Assembly: GCA_026126215.1 (NCBI GenBank)
Contig: JAHCJQ010000022.1
Coordinates: 1 to 40,572 of the forward strand
Source of the DNA: Alphaproteobacteria bacterium
GTDB lineage: Bacteria; Pseudomonadota; Alphaproteobacteria; Ferrovibrionales; Ferrovibrionaceae
DNA: 40,572 nt
Reading direction: 5' to 3'
This document shows positions 31,303-39,263 of this stretch, in pieces. Both the position numbers and the translations under genes were made by a program. The first letter of the stretch is position 1; each line of letters starts with the position of its first letter. The notes below the pieces were generated by a model. The model was not told the origin of the DNA, ran no database searches, and saw only the letters and a program-made list of their open reading frames with translations.

Positions 31303-31695
31303 TTACTGGGGGACAGCGGAAAGGGGGTCCTGTGCATCGTCTGGAAGGCCAGCCGCGTCAGAACCACAGCGCACGCTGGGCGCGGATCGCGCAGCGGCCA
31401 ATCTGGCGGCCGCCTTTGCCCTCGCTTCCAACTGTGCGGGGCTTGGATCGGCCTTGAAGGGAGACCGGCCCAGCCGGTAGGGCCAACTCGGGCATTCCAC
31501 GGCAGGGCAGCGCCTGACCTCGGTTGCCGATCCGGCGGCACAATCCAGACACTTCGCCCGGACCACTTGCGAGAAGGGCATCGGCTTGTGCTCAAGCGCG
31601 GCCAGTTCCTCGCCCGTCATCCTCAGCGGATCGCGGCCCTGCGGGTATCGCGGGTTCTCGTCTCCGGGTTCCAATCCGATGGCACGATCGATCAT
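31303..31695 (-). CDS. Four-cysteine zinc-finger-like phage protein
   Basis: A 130-residue protein. The centre AKCLDCAAGSATEVRRCPAVECPSWPYRLGRSPF has four cysteines arranged CxxC-x11-CxxxxxC, the pattern of a small family common in alphaproteobacterial prophages and probably zinc-binding. The rest is low complexity and alanine-rich. Its start overlaps the stop of a 32-residue gene by four bases. It could be a DNA- or protein-binding accessory factor in packaging or transcription; the function is unknown. Confidence 0.65.
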   Translation of the reverse strand: MIDRAIGLEPGDENPRYPQGRDPLRMTGEELAALEHKPMPFSQVVRAKCLDCAAGSATEVRRCPAVECPSWPYRLGRSPFKADPSPAQLEARAKAAARLAAARSAPSVRCGSDAAGLPDDAQDPLSAVPQ

Positions 31696-31790
31696 TCCTC
31701 GTTCTCCTGTTCGGGAGGTGGCTCCAGCAGCGACCTCAGCAGGATGCGGCGAAGGGCCGCCGTCGATTCGTCTTTTACAATCTGGACCAT
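31692..31790 (-). CDS. Small protein (32 aa) coupled to the zinc-finger gene
   Basis: A 32-residue frame, MVQIVKDESTAALRRILLRS then LLEPPPEQENEE. It starts one base after the stop of the beta-rich structural gene and ends overlapping the next ATG by four bases. Such exact packing on both sides argues that it is translated. It looks like one short amphipathic helix with an acidic tail. No family known. Confidence 0.5.
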   Translation of the reverse strand: MVQIVKDESTAALRRILLRSLLEPPPEQENEE

Positions 31791-31791
31791 C

Positions 31792-32898
31792 TTAGTTGAT
31801 CCCTCTGTTGATCAGAGTGCCGGTGAAGGTCTCACCGCCGCCGCCGGTGGCGTCGTCAATGTGGGAAATCAGCGGGTTGATAAGCGTGATGCGCTTGCCC
31901 CATGTGGCATCGTTCGTGGCAAAAGCGCCGCTATCGCCTTCCCGCGAGATACCCCGCACGTTCGCATGCCTGCGGAAATACGCCGTGTCGGCGTCCGCGT
32001 GATACTCGGCATAAGGGATGCTGATCGACGTGGTATCCGCCGCCCGGATCGCTGCGGCATAGACCGTGCCGGTGGAGAGGTCGATGTCGGAATCGAACGG
32101 CAGATCGAGAACTCTCACGCCGCTCGCCTGATCGAGATAGTTGGCCATGGCGTGCGTCTTTGTTGCCAAGGTAGATGGCGTCCCAAGCGGATCGGAATAC
32201 AGCCGCGCGCGCAGCGTGGCAGACGCCGAGTTTCCGGCCGTTCGGATGCTGAGGCCACGGCACCGGCAAGGCGCTGATACCTGGAAGGCGACGCCAAACT
32301 CGTCCGGGTTTCCGCTCGTGCTAACTGTCGCCGCTGTTTGCGCCGCCAACGGCCCGACCATCGCCCGGTGGATCGGCAGAATGACGCCGCCCGAAGTCTT
32401 GGCCCCAAGCGAGACCGGTGCCAGATCGAGCCGAGTGACCGATGCCTCGTTTCGGATGCAGTACGGCCAGCCGTATGCGCTTGCTGTGCTGCCATACCCG
32501 GCAAGAACAAGAAAATCCCCCGACGTCCAGAGTATCTGGATTGCATAGAGATCGCCGCGCGCAAGCGTCGCATCCAGCCCAGTCACCGTTACCTTGCTGT
32601 TGGCAGAGGACGTGCTGAAGGTCTGGCTTTTCAGGGTGCCGCCGTTGAACGTGGTCCCCGGCGCGTTGCTGGAGATATCCACGATCCGTACCTCGCCCTC
32701 GGCCGGGCCGGAGGTAATCGTCGTGATGACGAACTCGATTGTGTCGATGGCGTAAGCATCGAAGGCCGCGAACAGGAACGCAAAATACCTGCCCGACGCG
32801 CTAAGCTGCACGGTCTGCGCGCTGGCGCTGTGCGCGGCAAACATCCCTTGCGGATCGAATAGTGGTACTGGGCCGTTCTGAAGAAGTGTCTGTGTCAT
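31792..32898 (-). CDS. Beta-rich likely phage structural or tail-associated protein
   Basis: A 368-residue protein without signal peptide; GGAG lies eight bases before the ATG. It is rich in Ser, Thr, Gly and aromatic residues with alternating strands, for example AIDTIEFVITTITSGPAEGEVRIVDIS and DLYAIQILWTSGDFLVLAGYGS, giving the feel of two jelly-roll or carbohydrate-binding-like domains. Such proteins occur as tail-tip, fibre or capsid-decoration components. No family could be named. In an element without other virion genes, it might modify a helper phage particle (inference). Confidence 0.55.
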   Translation of the reverse strand: MTQTLLQNGPVPLFDPQGMFAAHSASAQTVQLSASGRYFAFLFAAFDAYAIDTIEFVITTITSGPAEGEVRIVDISSNAPGTTFNGGTLKSQTFSTSSANSKVTVTGLDATLARGDLYAIQILWTSGDFLVLAGYGSTASAYGWPYCIRNEASVTRLDLAPVSLGAKTSGGVILPIHRAMVGPLAAQTAATVSTSGNPDEFGVAFQVSAPCRCRGLSIRTAGNSASATLRARLYSDPLGTPSTLATKTHAMANYLDQASGVRVLDLPFDSDIDLSTGTVYAAAIRAADTTSISIPYAEYHADADTAYFRRHANVRGISREGDSGAFATNDATWGKRITLINPLISHIDDATGGGGETFTGTLINRGIN

Positions 32899-32925
32899 CG
32901 TGTATGCTCCGTTGTTGTGCCGGGG

Positions 32926-33573
32926 CTAAGCGGCTTGCGGGCCGTCATCGCCCGCCGCCGAGACGGCAGGACGGGCGGCAATGGCGAACTGATCGCGCAG
33001 CCAGGCCGCCAGGCCATCGACGCGGTGTTCCAGCTCCCAGGCGGTCATGCCGGGCGCGAGGAAGCCCAGCCCAGCCTTCCCCAATTGCAGGCTGCACCGG
33101 CCGCCGAGGGCATGGTGGGAGAGGGTTTCGCCCAGGCGGGTCAAATTGGCTTCGCTCGCCAAGGTGCTGGCCGACGTTGCCAGGGCTGTCCATGCCTGCC
33201 CCGCCTCGGATGCGGCGCGTTCAAACGCTTCGGCCTTGCGGATCACGTCATCGGCGAGACCCGCAAGCCGACGCTGCCGCTCACCCTCGGCCTTCGCCTT
33301 CTCGCTCGCCTCGGCGAGGGCGAGGCGGTCACGGGCGCGGCGCTGCGCGGCTTCCAGCTCGGCAATCCGCCGATCACGCTGGGCAACCAGGTCTCCGGCT
33401 GCCCGGGCCTGCTTCTCCGCCTTCAAGTCGCCGGCAATCTCGGCATCGACGGCCGCCGCGTGGGCTGCCGCGTCTCTCTCGCGGGCGGCATAGGCTTCCA
33501 GAAGCTGCGCGCCGATCTTCTCGACCTCGGCGCGGGCGCGATCCAAGGCGGAACCAAAGGGTAGAATACTCAT
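32926..33573 (-). CDS. Coiled-coil protein of the element
   Basis: A 215-residue protein with an ideal AGGAGG site seven bases before ATG 33573. From about residue 10 to 125 it is a continuous Ala/Glu/Arg/Lys-rich coiled coil (RARAEVEKIGAQLLEAYAARERDAA, RIAELEAAQRRARDRLALAEASEKAKAEGERQRR). The last 80 residues are a globular-looking domain. Coiled-coil proteins in phage packaging modules include scaffolds, but this could also be an unrelated accessory. It is the first minus-strand gene after the serine recombinase interruption, so transcription of this segment probably starts between it and that gene. Confidence 0.6.
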   Translation of the reverse strand: MSILPFGSALDRARAEVEKIGAQLLEAYAARERDAAAHAAAVDAEIAGDLKAEKQARAAGDLVAQRDRRIAELEAAQRRARDRLALAEASEKAKAEGERQRRLAGLADDVIRKAEAFERAASEAGQAWTALATSASTLASEANLTRLGETLSHHALGGRCSLQLGKAGLGFLAPGMTAWELEHRVDGLAAWLRDQFAIAARPAVSAAGDDGPQAA

Positions 33574-33740
33574 GGTCAAACCTCCTGCATCACGGGGTGT
33601 TCATAAATCCCCGGCGAAAGCGCGATCTCGGGGGCGCGGACTTCTGCGGATTTCCGGGGGTCGATTTCTTGTTCCGTAAACCAGTTGTTTTGTGAACAGT
33701 GCCGGATTATCATTCGAGCCAGCATCGACGGAGGCTCGCC

Positions 33741-34322
33741 ATGAAGCGTGTTGCTTTCTACGTCCGCGTCAGCACGGACGGGCAGACCACGGAAAACCAG
33801 GTCCGCGAGTTGCAGGCCGTGGCGGATCGGCACGGTTGGCGGGTCGCCGGCATCTTCGATGACAACGGCATCAGCGGCGCGCGCGGACGCGAGAAGCGCC
33901 CGGCGCTGGACAGGCTGCTCAAGGGCGTGGCGCGCAAAGACTTCGATCTCGTCGCCGCATGGTCGGTTGATCGGCTCGGCCGCAGCCTTCAAGACCTGCT
34001 CGGGATGCTCGGCGAGTTGCACGCCAAGGGGATCGATCTTTACTTGCACCAACAGGGCATCGACACCACCACGCCAGCCGGCAAGGCCATGTTCCAGATG
34101 ATGGGCGTTTTCGCCGAGTTTGAGCGCGCCATGATCCGCGAGCGCGTGAAGTCCGGCCTCAATCGCGCCAGAGCGCAGGGGAAGCGCCTCGGCCGGCCGT
34201 CCCTTCCTCCGCGCACCGTCGCCATGGTCAAGGATGCGCTCGGCAGGGGAATGAGCGTGCGGCGTGTCGCCGATGAACTCGGCATCGCCGTGGGCAGCGT
34301 GCAGAAGATCAGGCATCTCTAG
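33741..34322 (+). CDS. Serine recombinase (resolvase/invertase family)
   Basis: A 193-residue small serine recombinase of the Hin/Tn3-resolvase type. The catalytic Ser11 lies in YVRVSTDGQ, followed by the GISGARGREKRPALDRLL segment, the WSVDRLGRSLQDLL motif with active-site arginines, GKAMFQMMGVFAEFERAMIRERV (E helix) and a C-terminal helix-turn-helix (RGMSVRRVADELGIAVGSVQKI). ATG 33741 follows GGAGG. It is on the plus strand inside a minus-strand operon and overlaps the next gene tail-to-tail by four bases. It may resolve dimers of the circular element or invert a segment; no inversion sites were seen. Confidence 0.92.
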   Translation: MKRVAFYVRVSTDGQTTENQVRELQAVADRHGWRVAGIFDDNGISGARGREKRPALDRLLKGVARKDFDLVAAWSVDRLGRSLQDLLGMLGELHAKGIDLYLHQQGIDTTTPAGKAMFQMMGVFAEFERAMIRERVKSGLNRARAQGKRLGRPSLPPRTVAMVKDALGRGMSVRRVADELGIAVGSVQKIRHL

Positions 34323-34552
34323 ACCTCCGCCACCGCAACCCGGCCGCCGATCATCTCGGAGATCTCGGCCAGCACCGCATCCCGTCCTTGCCGGTATTCG
34401 CGCAGCTCTCGCTTGGACAAGCGGCGCGGCGCGTCCGGCGCCCACTCGCAAGACATGCAAACAAGACCGCGTGCCGGGATCTGCGGAATCGTCATGGTGA
34501 CGATCCGCCGACCAACCTTGAAAGAACGGACGAGCAGCGCAGCGTCAGCCAT
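34319..34552 (-). CDS. Small hypothetical protein next to terminase small subunit (77 aa)
   Basis: A 77-residue basic protein, coupled to the terminase small subunit by an 8-bp overlap (ATGGCTGA). It reads MADAALLVRSFKVGRRIVTM, then a CMSCEW pair of cysteines, then a helical RRLSKRELREYRQGRDAVLAEISEMIGG. It may bind a metal through the two cysteines together with other residues, but no family was recognised. Overlap on both sides supports it as a real gene. Confidence 0.55.
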   Translation of the reverse strand: MADAALLVRSFKVGRRIVTMTIPQIPARGLVCMSCEWAPDAPRRLSKRELREYRQGRDAVLAEISEMIGGRVAVAEV

Positions 34553-35021
34553 GTTCTGCCCCATCAGCCGGTGCAGGCAGCGCGGCAGGCGTCACGTCCA
34601 CCAGCTTCGCCGGCAGGCCGACTTCATGCGCCAGAGCCAGAATGCGATCCCGCAACTCCTGATCCGTCCGCTCATCGCGCAGCGTGTGGACATGCTCGGT
34701 CCGATGCGCCAGCAACATGCCGCCGCGATCCAGGAGCGCCTGTGCAGCTTGCAGACGGACGCTTTCGGACTCGGCGGTCTCGGCAAGGTTCACCAAAGCC
34801 TCGGCCGCCAGTGCGACGTTCGCAGTCAATCGGCGTTCGGTTTCCTCGCGGATCGCGGCGAGGATTTTCGGCAGCCTTAGCAGCTTGCTTGCAGAGACGT
34901 GGGCCGACCGCCCGGAATATCCGGCTGCCAGTCCAGCGGCTTGCGGCTTTCCACCAAGGCGGACGTAGCTCGTAACGAACTTTGCCTGCCTGGGCGTGAG
35001 GCTATCGAAGGCTGATGCCAT
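34545..35021 (-). CDS. Phage terminase small subunit
   Basis: A 158-residue DNA-recognition subunit of the packaging motor. SLTPRQAKFVTSYVRLGGKPQAAGLAAGYSGRSAHVSASKLLRLPKILAAI is the standard N-terminal helix-turn-helix of this family. It is followed by a long central helix (ALVNLAETAESESVRLQAAQALLDRGG) for oligomerisation and a proline-rich C-terminal tail that contacts the large subunit. It sits next to a dense GTAGC repeat cluster. In phage satellites a small terminase redirects packaging toward satellite DNA, which could apply here. Confidence 0.85.
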   Translation of the reverse strand: MASAFDSLTPRQAKFVTSYVRLGGKPQAAGLAAGYSGRSAHVSASKLLRLPKILAAIREETERRLTANVALAAEALVNLAETAESESVRLQAAQALLDRGGMLLAHRTEHVHTLRDERTDQELRDRILALAHEVGLPAKLVDVTPAALPAPADGAEHG

Positions 35022-35041
35022 GGGTCAGCCTCCCGCAGCCT

Positions 35042-35263
35042 GTAGCAAGCTGTAGCAAACCCGTAGCATGCTACGCGGCGCTACGGCTGGGAGGGGGGTG
35101 TAGCGTAGCGTAGCACCCCCCTTTAGGGGTGCTACGGTGCTACACCCCGACCAGCGCCGGAAAACTGCGGAATTTTCCTTGGCGGCCTTTGGGCGGCTTT
35201 TGCTACGCCTGCTACGGTCGAAAAAGCTCAGCATGGCCATACCCATTCGCCGTGGATTGCTAC
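35042..35263. repeat. Cluster of 13 GTAGC/GCTAC motifs (putative origin iterons or packaging site)
   Basis: Within 222 bp, GTAGC appears six times (35042, 35052, 35063, 35100, 35105, 35110) and its complement GCTAC seven times (35070, 35080, 35131, 35139, 35202, 35211, 35259). They build a perfect 12-bp palindrome at 35063-35074 and nested inverted repeats: GGGGTGTAGC at 35095-35104 against GCTACACCCC at 35139-35148, and GTAGCACCCC at 35110-35119 against GGGGTGCTAC at 35126-35135. A GGAAAA/TTTTCC inverted pair at 35159-35178 is a small AT-rich patch. The position between the RepA-like ATPase and the terminase small subunit fits a replication origin or a packaging-recognition site. Confidence 0.65.
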
Positions 35264-36358
35264 GGCCCCGGCCGTGAGCAGGTCGCGCTTGATCCGCTGC
35301 CAGTCGGTTCGGGGGTTGGCGGCCTCCCGGTCGAGGATGCCGGCGTCGAACAGGGCGGCGCGCCATGTCTCCAGATCGACGCAGGGTGCGTTGGGCGGGA
35401 TGGACGCGTGGGCGATGTTCCGGCCCTGATCGGCGGCCAGGTCGTTCAGCTTCCGCACCGCGAGGGATTGGCGCTGGCCGAGTTTCGGCCGTCTCGGCGC
35501 CTGCGCGTCGGCCGGCATGACGTAACAGGAGGTGATGGGGTCGCCGTCCTGGTCGTCGCCCAGCTCCATCGTTTCCAGACGGAAGGCGATAGGCCCGCCG
35601 ATTTCGCCGTCCTTCTGCTTGACGACCTTCGCCGTCCGGATCCCGGCGATCTCGTCGTGCTCCACCTGGATCGCGGTATCGACCGCGCCCAGCAGGCTCG
35701 AATGTCCACGCGGTCCGCGCGCCGGGTCCTTCGGAACGTGGTGCACGGCGAGGGCATGCGCGCCGGTCTCGAGCCGCAGCCGGTCGATATTGGAGACGAA
35801 AGCGCCCATGGCGTCGGACGCGTTCTCGTCGGCGTTGCCGAAGCTGCGGGCGAGCGTGTCGCAGATTGCCAGCGCCAGCGACGTTTCGCCCACCTGCCGG
35901 CGGATCGCGTCGAGAAGGTGGGCAATGTCCGCATCGGCATGGCGGCTGACCAGATCGACCGCGCAGGGCAGCAGGAAGAACGGGACTTCCACCGCATCCT
36001 CGGACAGGAACTGCCGCCTGAATGCCTCTATGCGCCGGGCAAGGCCCATCTGGCCTTCGCCGGCGATGTAGATGACGGCTCCCTGCGTCACCTTGCGCCC
36101 GAACACGGGCCAGCCCAAGGCCACGCGCAGCGCAAGGTCCAGCGCGAGAAAGCTCTTGCCGCAGCCGGGCGCGCCATAGAGCAGGCTCATGCCGCCCTGA
36201 TCGAGCAGGCCCTTGACCAGATACTGCCGGTCCGCCGTGAATCCAATATCTCGGAACGGCATGAGCGAAAGGCGAGGGGTGACGATCGAGCCGAGACGGA
36301 CGACGCGCTCGTCGTCGTCCAGGCCGAAATAGTCATCAGGATGGCGGCGGCGCGACAT
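35228..36358 (-). CDS. RepA-like AAA ATPase (AAA_25, hexameric helicase type)
   Basis: A 376-residue RecA-fold ATPase. Walker A is GAPGCGKS at residues 62-69 in SLLYGAPGCGKSFLAL. VIYIAGEGQMGLARRI and a Walker B-like LAICDTLARSF follow, then HALAVHHVPKDPARGPRGHSSLLGAVDT, as in RepA/RSF1010-type replicative helicases. The C-terminal part may be a winged helix (DWQRIKRDLLTAGAVAIHGEWVW). ATG 36358 shares a base with the stop of the upstream small gene (TGATG). A replication role is supported by its position beside the repeat cluster. No separate primase domain is seen. Confidence 0.82.
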   Translation of the reverse strand: MSRRRHPDDYFGLDDDERVVRLGSIVTPRLSLMPFRDIGFTADRQYLVKGLLDQGGMSLLYGAPGCGKSFLALDLALRVALGWPVFGRKVTQGAVIYIAGEGQMGLARRIEAFRRQFLSEDAVEVPFFLLPCAVDLVSRHADADIAHLLDAIRRQVGETSLALAICDTLARSFGNADENASDAMGAFVSNIDRLRLETGAHALAVHHVPKDPARGPRGHSSLLGAVDTAIQVEHDEIAGIRTAKVVKQKDGEIGGPIAFRLETMELGDDQDGDPITSCYVMPADAQAPRRPKLGQRQSLAVRKLNDLAADQGRNIAHASIPPNAPCVDLETWRAALFDAGILDREAANPRTDWQRIKRDLLTAGAVAIHGEWVWPC

Positions 36359-36594
36359 CACTGTCCGCCTCCAAGGCTGGGATCGTAGGCCCGCGAGTAG
36401 CGCCGCGCCACAAGGCCGAGGTTTTTGAGCCGCTCCGGGGTCGGGAAAGCCAGGAAAATCTCGAACAGGGTGCTGAGCGCGAACCCGGCACCGCCTTCCG
36501 GCGGGCGCGTGTACAAGCACGTCATCTCGGGGCAAAGCTCGCGCAAGGTATGCCCGCAGCGGCAATGTTGCGGCGCGGCTGTCTCGGCGGGCAT
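36358..36594 (-). CDS. Small cysteine-containing protein (78 aa)
   Basis: A 78-residue protein with CRCGH, then two further cysteines (ELCPEMTCLYT) near the N-terminus, which could bind one zinc ion, and a helical C-terminal half. It overlaps both neighbours by one base (TGATG at each end), so it is part of the AlpA-ATPase transcript. No family recognised; small zinc-binding proteins next to replication ATPases are common in such elements. Confidence 0.55.
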   Translation of the reverse strand: MPAETAAPQHCRCGHTLRELCPEMTCLYTRPPEGGAGFALSTLFEIFLAFPTPERLKNLGLVARRYSRAYDPSLGGGQ

Positions 36595-36881
36595 CAGGCG
36601 GCCCGATCACGCTCAGCCGCGCGGGCCGCGAGCCAAGCGAGAAATTCGCTTTCCAGCCAGCCGACGCGATGCGCCCCGATTTTGATCGGCCTCGGGAATG
36701 TTCCCGCCTTCACCCATCGCCACACGGTCATCTCGGAAACGCCGCCGGCCCTGACCAGAACTTCCGGCTTCGGCATGACGCGCTCGCCGCCGACATGGCC
36801 TTTGATGGACTGTGCCGGTTCTTGCTGCCTCAGCAGTTCCGCAGCCTTCTCGCCAAGCTTTTTCTGTGTTGGCTTCTGCAT
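36594..36881 (-). CDS. AlpA/MerR-like helix-turn-helix regulator
   Basis: A 95-residue DNA-binding protein. The segment KPEVLVRAGGVSEMTVWRWVKAGTFPRPIKIGAHRVGWLESEFLAWLAARAA is a winged helix of the AlpA/excisionase type, whose members activate integrase or excision genes or control element replication. The start at 36881 leaves out a poorly coding in-frame extension. An inverted repeat (CTCACG/CGTGAG) just upstream may be its operator. It opens the minus-strand replication-packaging transcript. Confidence 0.85.
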   Translation of the reverse strand: MQKPTQKKLGEKAAELLRQQEPAQSIKGHVGGERVMPKPEVLVRAGGVSEMTVWRWVKAGTFPRPIKIGAHRVGWLESEFLAWLAARAAERDRAA

Positions 36882-36888
36882 CGCAGAC

Positions 36889-36911
36889 CTCACGTTGTTA
36901 AATGGCGTGAG
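36889..36911. promoter_or_regulatory. Inverted repeat upstream of the AlpA-like gene
   Basis: CTCACG (36889-36894) and CGTGAG (36906-36911) flank an AT-rich 11-base centre (TTGTTAAATGG) just before the AlpA-like start codon. It is a plausible operator for autoregulation or for the promoter of the replication-packaging transcript. Confidence 0.4.
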
Positions 36912-37057
36912 ACCACGGTAGGCGTGGCGAGGGGCCTGCGGATAATTCACAAATTTGAGCGAGTTTCAGAAAGTGGCTGGCAAACAGCTACATCGCCAGG
37001 AAATTCGGCGGGCTGGCGGATGAATCGTGGCCCCGATAACCTGATCGAAGGGGGCAC

Positions 37058-37300
37058 ATGCCAATGCGAAAACACTGCTTCATTGCAACCGCACTTCTGT
37101 TGCTCACGGCGTGCGATGACGGGACGGACTGGGCGAGCGCCGGCCATCAGGACGGCTATGCCTCGATTTTCAATACCGCGTGCAAAATTCGCGTGACCAT
37201 GATTCACGGGAAGTGGGACAACGCGAAGTACGCAGAAGGGTTTGCTCGCGGAGCCAGCGCCGCTGCCACTGACATAGCCAACAAGGGTTGCCGGAGCTAG
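37058..37300 (+). CDS. Small lipoprotein encoded in the element
   Basis: An 80-residue lipoprotein with AAGGGGG before its ATG. The lipobox LLTAC ends at Cys19; Asp20 and Asp21 follow, and an Asp after the lipidated Cys usually keeps a lipoprotein in the inner membrane. The mature 60 residues have a repeated GY/G-A pattern (DGYASIFNTACKI, YAEGFARGASAAA) and three cysteines. It is transcribed opposite to the core operon and overlaps the next gene's end by four bases. An exported protein in an otherwise replicative element might alter phage adsorption or the host surface (superinfection exclusion-like); this is inference only. Confidence 0.65.
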   Translation: MPMRKHCFIATALLLLTACDDGTDWASAGHQDGYASIFNTACKIRVTMIHGKWDNAKYAEGFARGASAAATDIANKGCRS

Positions 37301-37947
37301 GAACTCAATGCTTGGCGGCGCTTCAGTGTCCGCTCGATCCGCACCGCCAGCGTGTTTGCGCTCAACCCAGCCCGGCCGCCGCTCGCAGAATCAATGACCA
37401 ATCGGACCAGCGCGAGAAAGCCGCCTCCCGCTTCGTCCACACCGCGCGTGATTGTCGGCCGCCGGCCGGCCCATCTTTCGTAGGCGTCCGCCAGATCGAA
37501 GATGAGCCCGCCCATTGCGTCATCACGATCCCGACCACGCCGCCCCTTCATGGTGCGCGCAATTTTTCCAGCCGCCGCCTGAACCGCGGGGCCGGTCTCA
37601 TCCAGATCGTGCAGAGAAGTTCCGACCAGATCCGAAACAAGCAGCCGCGCCACTTCATCCGCCTGCGGCTTCCGCCTGGCCTGCGGCCCTCGCTTCGGCT
37701 TTTCGTCGGAAAGGGCCCTCAGGCTGGTTGCCACTTCGCTGGCGGTCGGGGCTTCGGCTTGATAGATGGCGTTCCACGAATAGCGGTCGAGCAAGGGAAT
37801 GATGGCCGACCGCAGCCCGCGCGCCCGATACCGGCTTAGCGGCCTGCCGTTGAATTTCGCCGCTTCGGCAATGGCCCGCACCGATGGAATGGTCGGCCGT
37901 TCCGCAACCGGGCGGCGCGCGAGAAAGCCATAGTCGAACTGCGTCAT
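37297..37947 (-). CDS. Hypothetical protein coupled to the integrase (216 aa)
   Basis: A 216-residue basic, helical protein (about 15 percent Arg/Lys by eye). Its ATG overlaps the integrase stop by four bases. The N-terminal MTQFDYGFLARRPVAERPTIPSVRAIAEAAKFNGRPLSRYRARGL and a C-terminal LSANTLAVRIERTLKRRQ look nucleic-acid-binding. No family could be named. Because it is co-translated with the integrase, a role as excision or directionality partner is conceivable but not supported by sequence. Confidence 0.55.
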   Translation of the reverse strand: MTQFDYGFLARRPVAERPTIPSVRAIAEAAKFNGRPLSRYRARGLRSAIIPLLDRYSWNAIYQAEAPTASEVATSLRALSDEKPKRGPQARRKPQADEVARLLVSDLVGTSLHDLDETGPAVQAAAGKIARTMKGRRGRDRDDAMGGLIFDLADAYERWAGRRPTITRGVDEAGGGFLALVRLVIDSASGGRAGLSANTLAVRIERTLKRRQALSS

Positions 37948-39230
37948 CCCCGCGCCTCCGCCAAGGCAACGACATTGCCGGGGCGCGGCTTCTGCTCGAT
38001 CACCTCGCGCAGATGCTCGGCCCAGGCGTCGAGTGCCCGGCGCATTTCGTCTGCAAAGCCATGGCGCGAATAGACCGCTGTTATGCCCAGGCGTTGAGTC
38101 TTCGAATGGTTCAGCACCGCCGCCCGGACCTCGGGATTGATGCCCAATCGCTCAAGGCCAGTGGCGAGGGTCCGGCGAAGGTCATGCAGCCGCCAAGGCG
38201 CGGGCGCGGCAACGCCATCCTCGCGGGCTTGCGCGGCGATGGCCTCATCAAGCCGAACTTTCATGCCCGAGAAGTCACCAATCGGCCGCTTGCCGTCGAG
38301 TGTGAAGAAGTAGCGCGGCCGATTGCGGCCGATCTCGGGAATGCTGGCGAGCAACGCCTTGCCCGCCTCGGGTAGCGGCAGCGCATGGGGCTGATGATTC
38401 TTCGTCCGCTCGGCCGACAGGAACCAGACACCATCGCGAATCTCACCATCGTGCAGCCCGGCAGCCTCACCCCGTCTCTGCCCAGTCAGAATCAGGAACT
38501 CGACCAGTTGCGCGAAGGGACCGCCTTGCCGCTCGCACCCCCGCCAGACTGCGCGAAGCTCGGCGTCGGTGAGAACGTGGGCGCGATCCTGCTCCGGCGC
38601 ACGGCGTGGCACCTTGTGCAGAGGATTGGACTCGCAATACCCCTCGCCAATGCACCAGTTGAAAAACGCGGACAAGGCAACCTGCGCCCGGTTGGCGGCA
38701 ATGGGAGCGCCCCGGTCCACGATCTCGTTGAGATAATCGACGATCTCGCGCCGCTCGATACTCCGCAGCGGACGGCCGCCCCACTTGGCGAGCGCCCCGG
38801 GCAGCAGGCTCTTGCCGTCCCTCGTGCCGGTGAAGGGTCGGCGCATCTCGACTTGCGTCCGGGGGCGGCGGGTGCTGATCCGGCGCCTGTCGTACTGCCC
38901 GAAGGCCCAGGCGAAGGTTTCACGGGCGGCGGCATCCTCGGCCATCACGGCAAGCTTGCGGGCCTCTGCAGGGTCTTCGCCCCGCTCGGCCGCCCGCATG
39001 GCAGCCCGCGCCTCTTCCCGGGCATCGGCAAGATCAACCGCCGGGTAGCTGCCCAAGGTGAGGCGGCGCTGCTTCCCGCGCACCCGGTAAAAGACCGACC
39101 AGCTTTTGTGCCCTTGATCGGTGACGCGGAGACAGAACCCCGGCAATGCGGCATCGAAATACTCAACACGCCCCTGCTCCGGCGGGCGCAGCCGCTCCAC
39201 GGCGGCGGCTGTGAGCCTGATCTTCGGCAT
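37944..39230 (-). CDS. int: Tyrosine-type integrase (DUF4102/P4-like)
   Basis: A 428-residue site-specific recombinase. The N-terminal DUF4102-type domain (residues 1 to about 90) includes YFDAALPGFCLRVTDQGHKSWSVFYRVRGKQRRLTLGSYPAVDLADAR. A core-binding SAM-like domain follows, then the catalytic domain with Arg252 (TGQRRGE), His349 and Arg352 (LHDLRRT), His375 (LNHSK) and the nucleophile Tyr387 (AVYSRHG). All catalytic residues are present, so the element may still move. It starts 184 bp from the right att core and reads inward. This family usually targets tRNA 3' ends, as seen here. Confidence 0.95.
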   Translation of the reverse strand: MPKIRLTAAAVERLRPPEQGRVEYFDAALPGFCLRVTDQGHKSWSVFYRVRGKQRRLTLGSYPAVDLADAREEARAAMRAAERGEDPAEARKLAVMAEDAAARETFAWAFGQYDRRRISTRRPRTQVEMRRPFTGTRDGKSLLPGALAKWGGRPLRSIERREIVDYLNEIVDRGAPIAANRAQVALSAFFNWCIGEGYCESNPLHKVPRRAPEQDRAHVLTDAELRAVWRGCERQGGPFAQLVEFLILTGQRRGEAAGLHDGEIRDGVWFLSAERTKNHQPHALPLPEAGKALLASIPEIGRNRPRYFFTLDGKRPIGDFSGMKVRLDEAIAAQAREDGVAAPAPWRLHDLRRTLATGLERLGINPEVRAAVLNHSKTQRLGITAVYSRHGFADEMRRALDAWAEHLREVIEQKPRPGNVVALAEARG

Positions 39231-39263
39231 GGTCTGAGGGTGCCTCCGTCCAGTCTGATGGTG

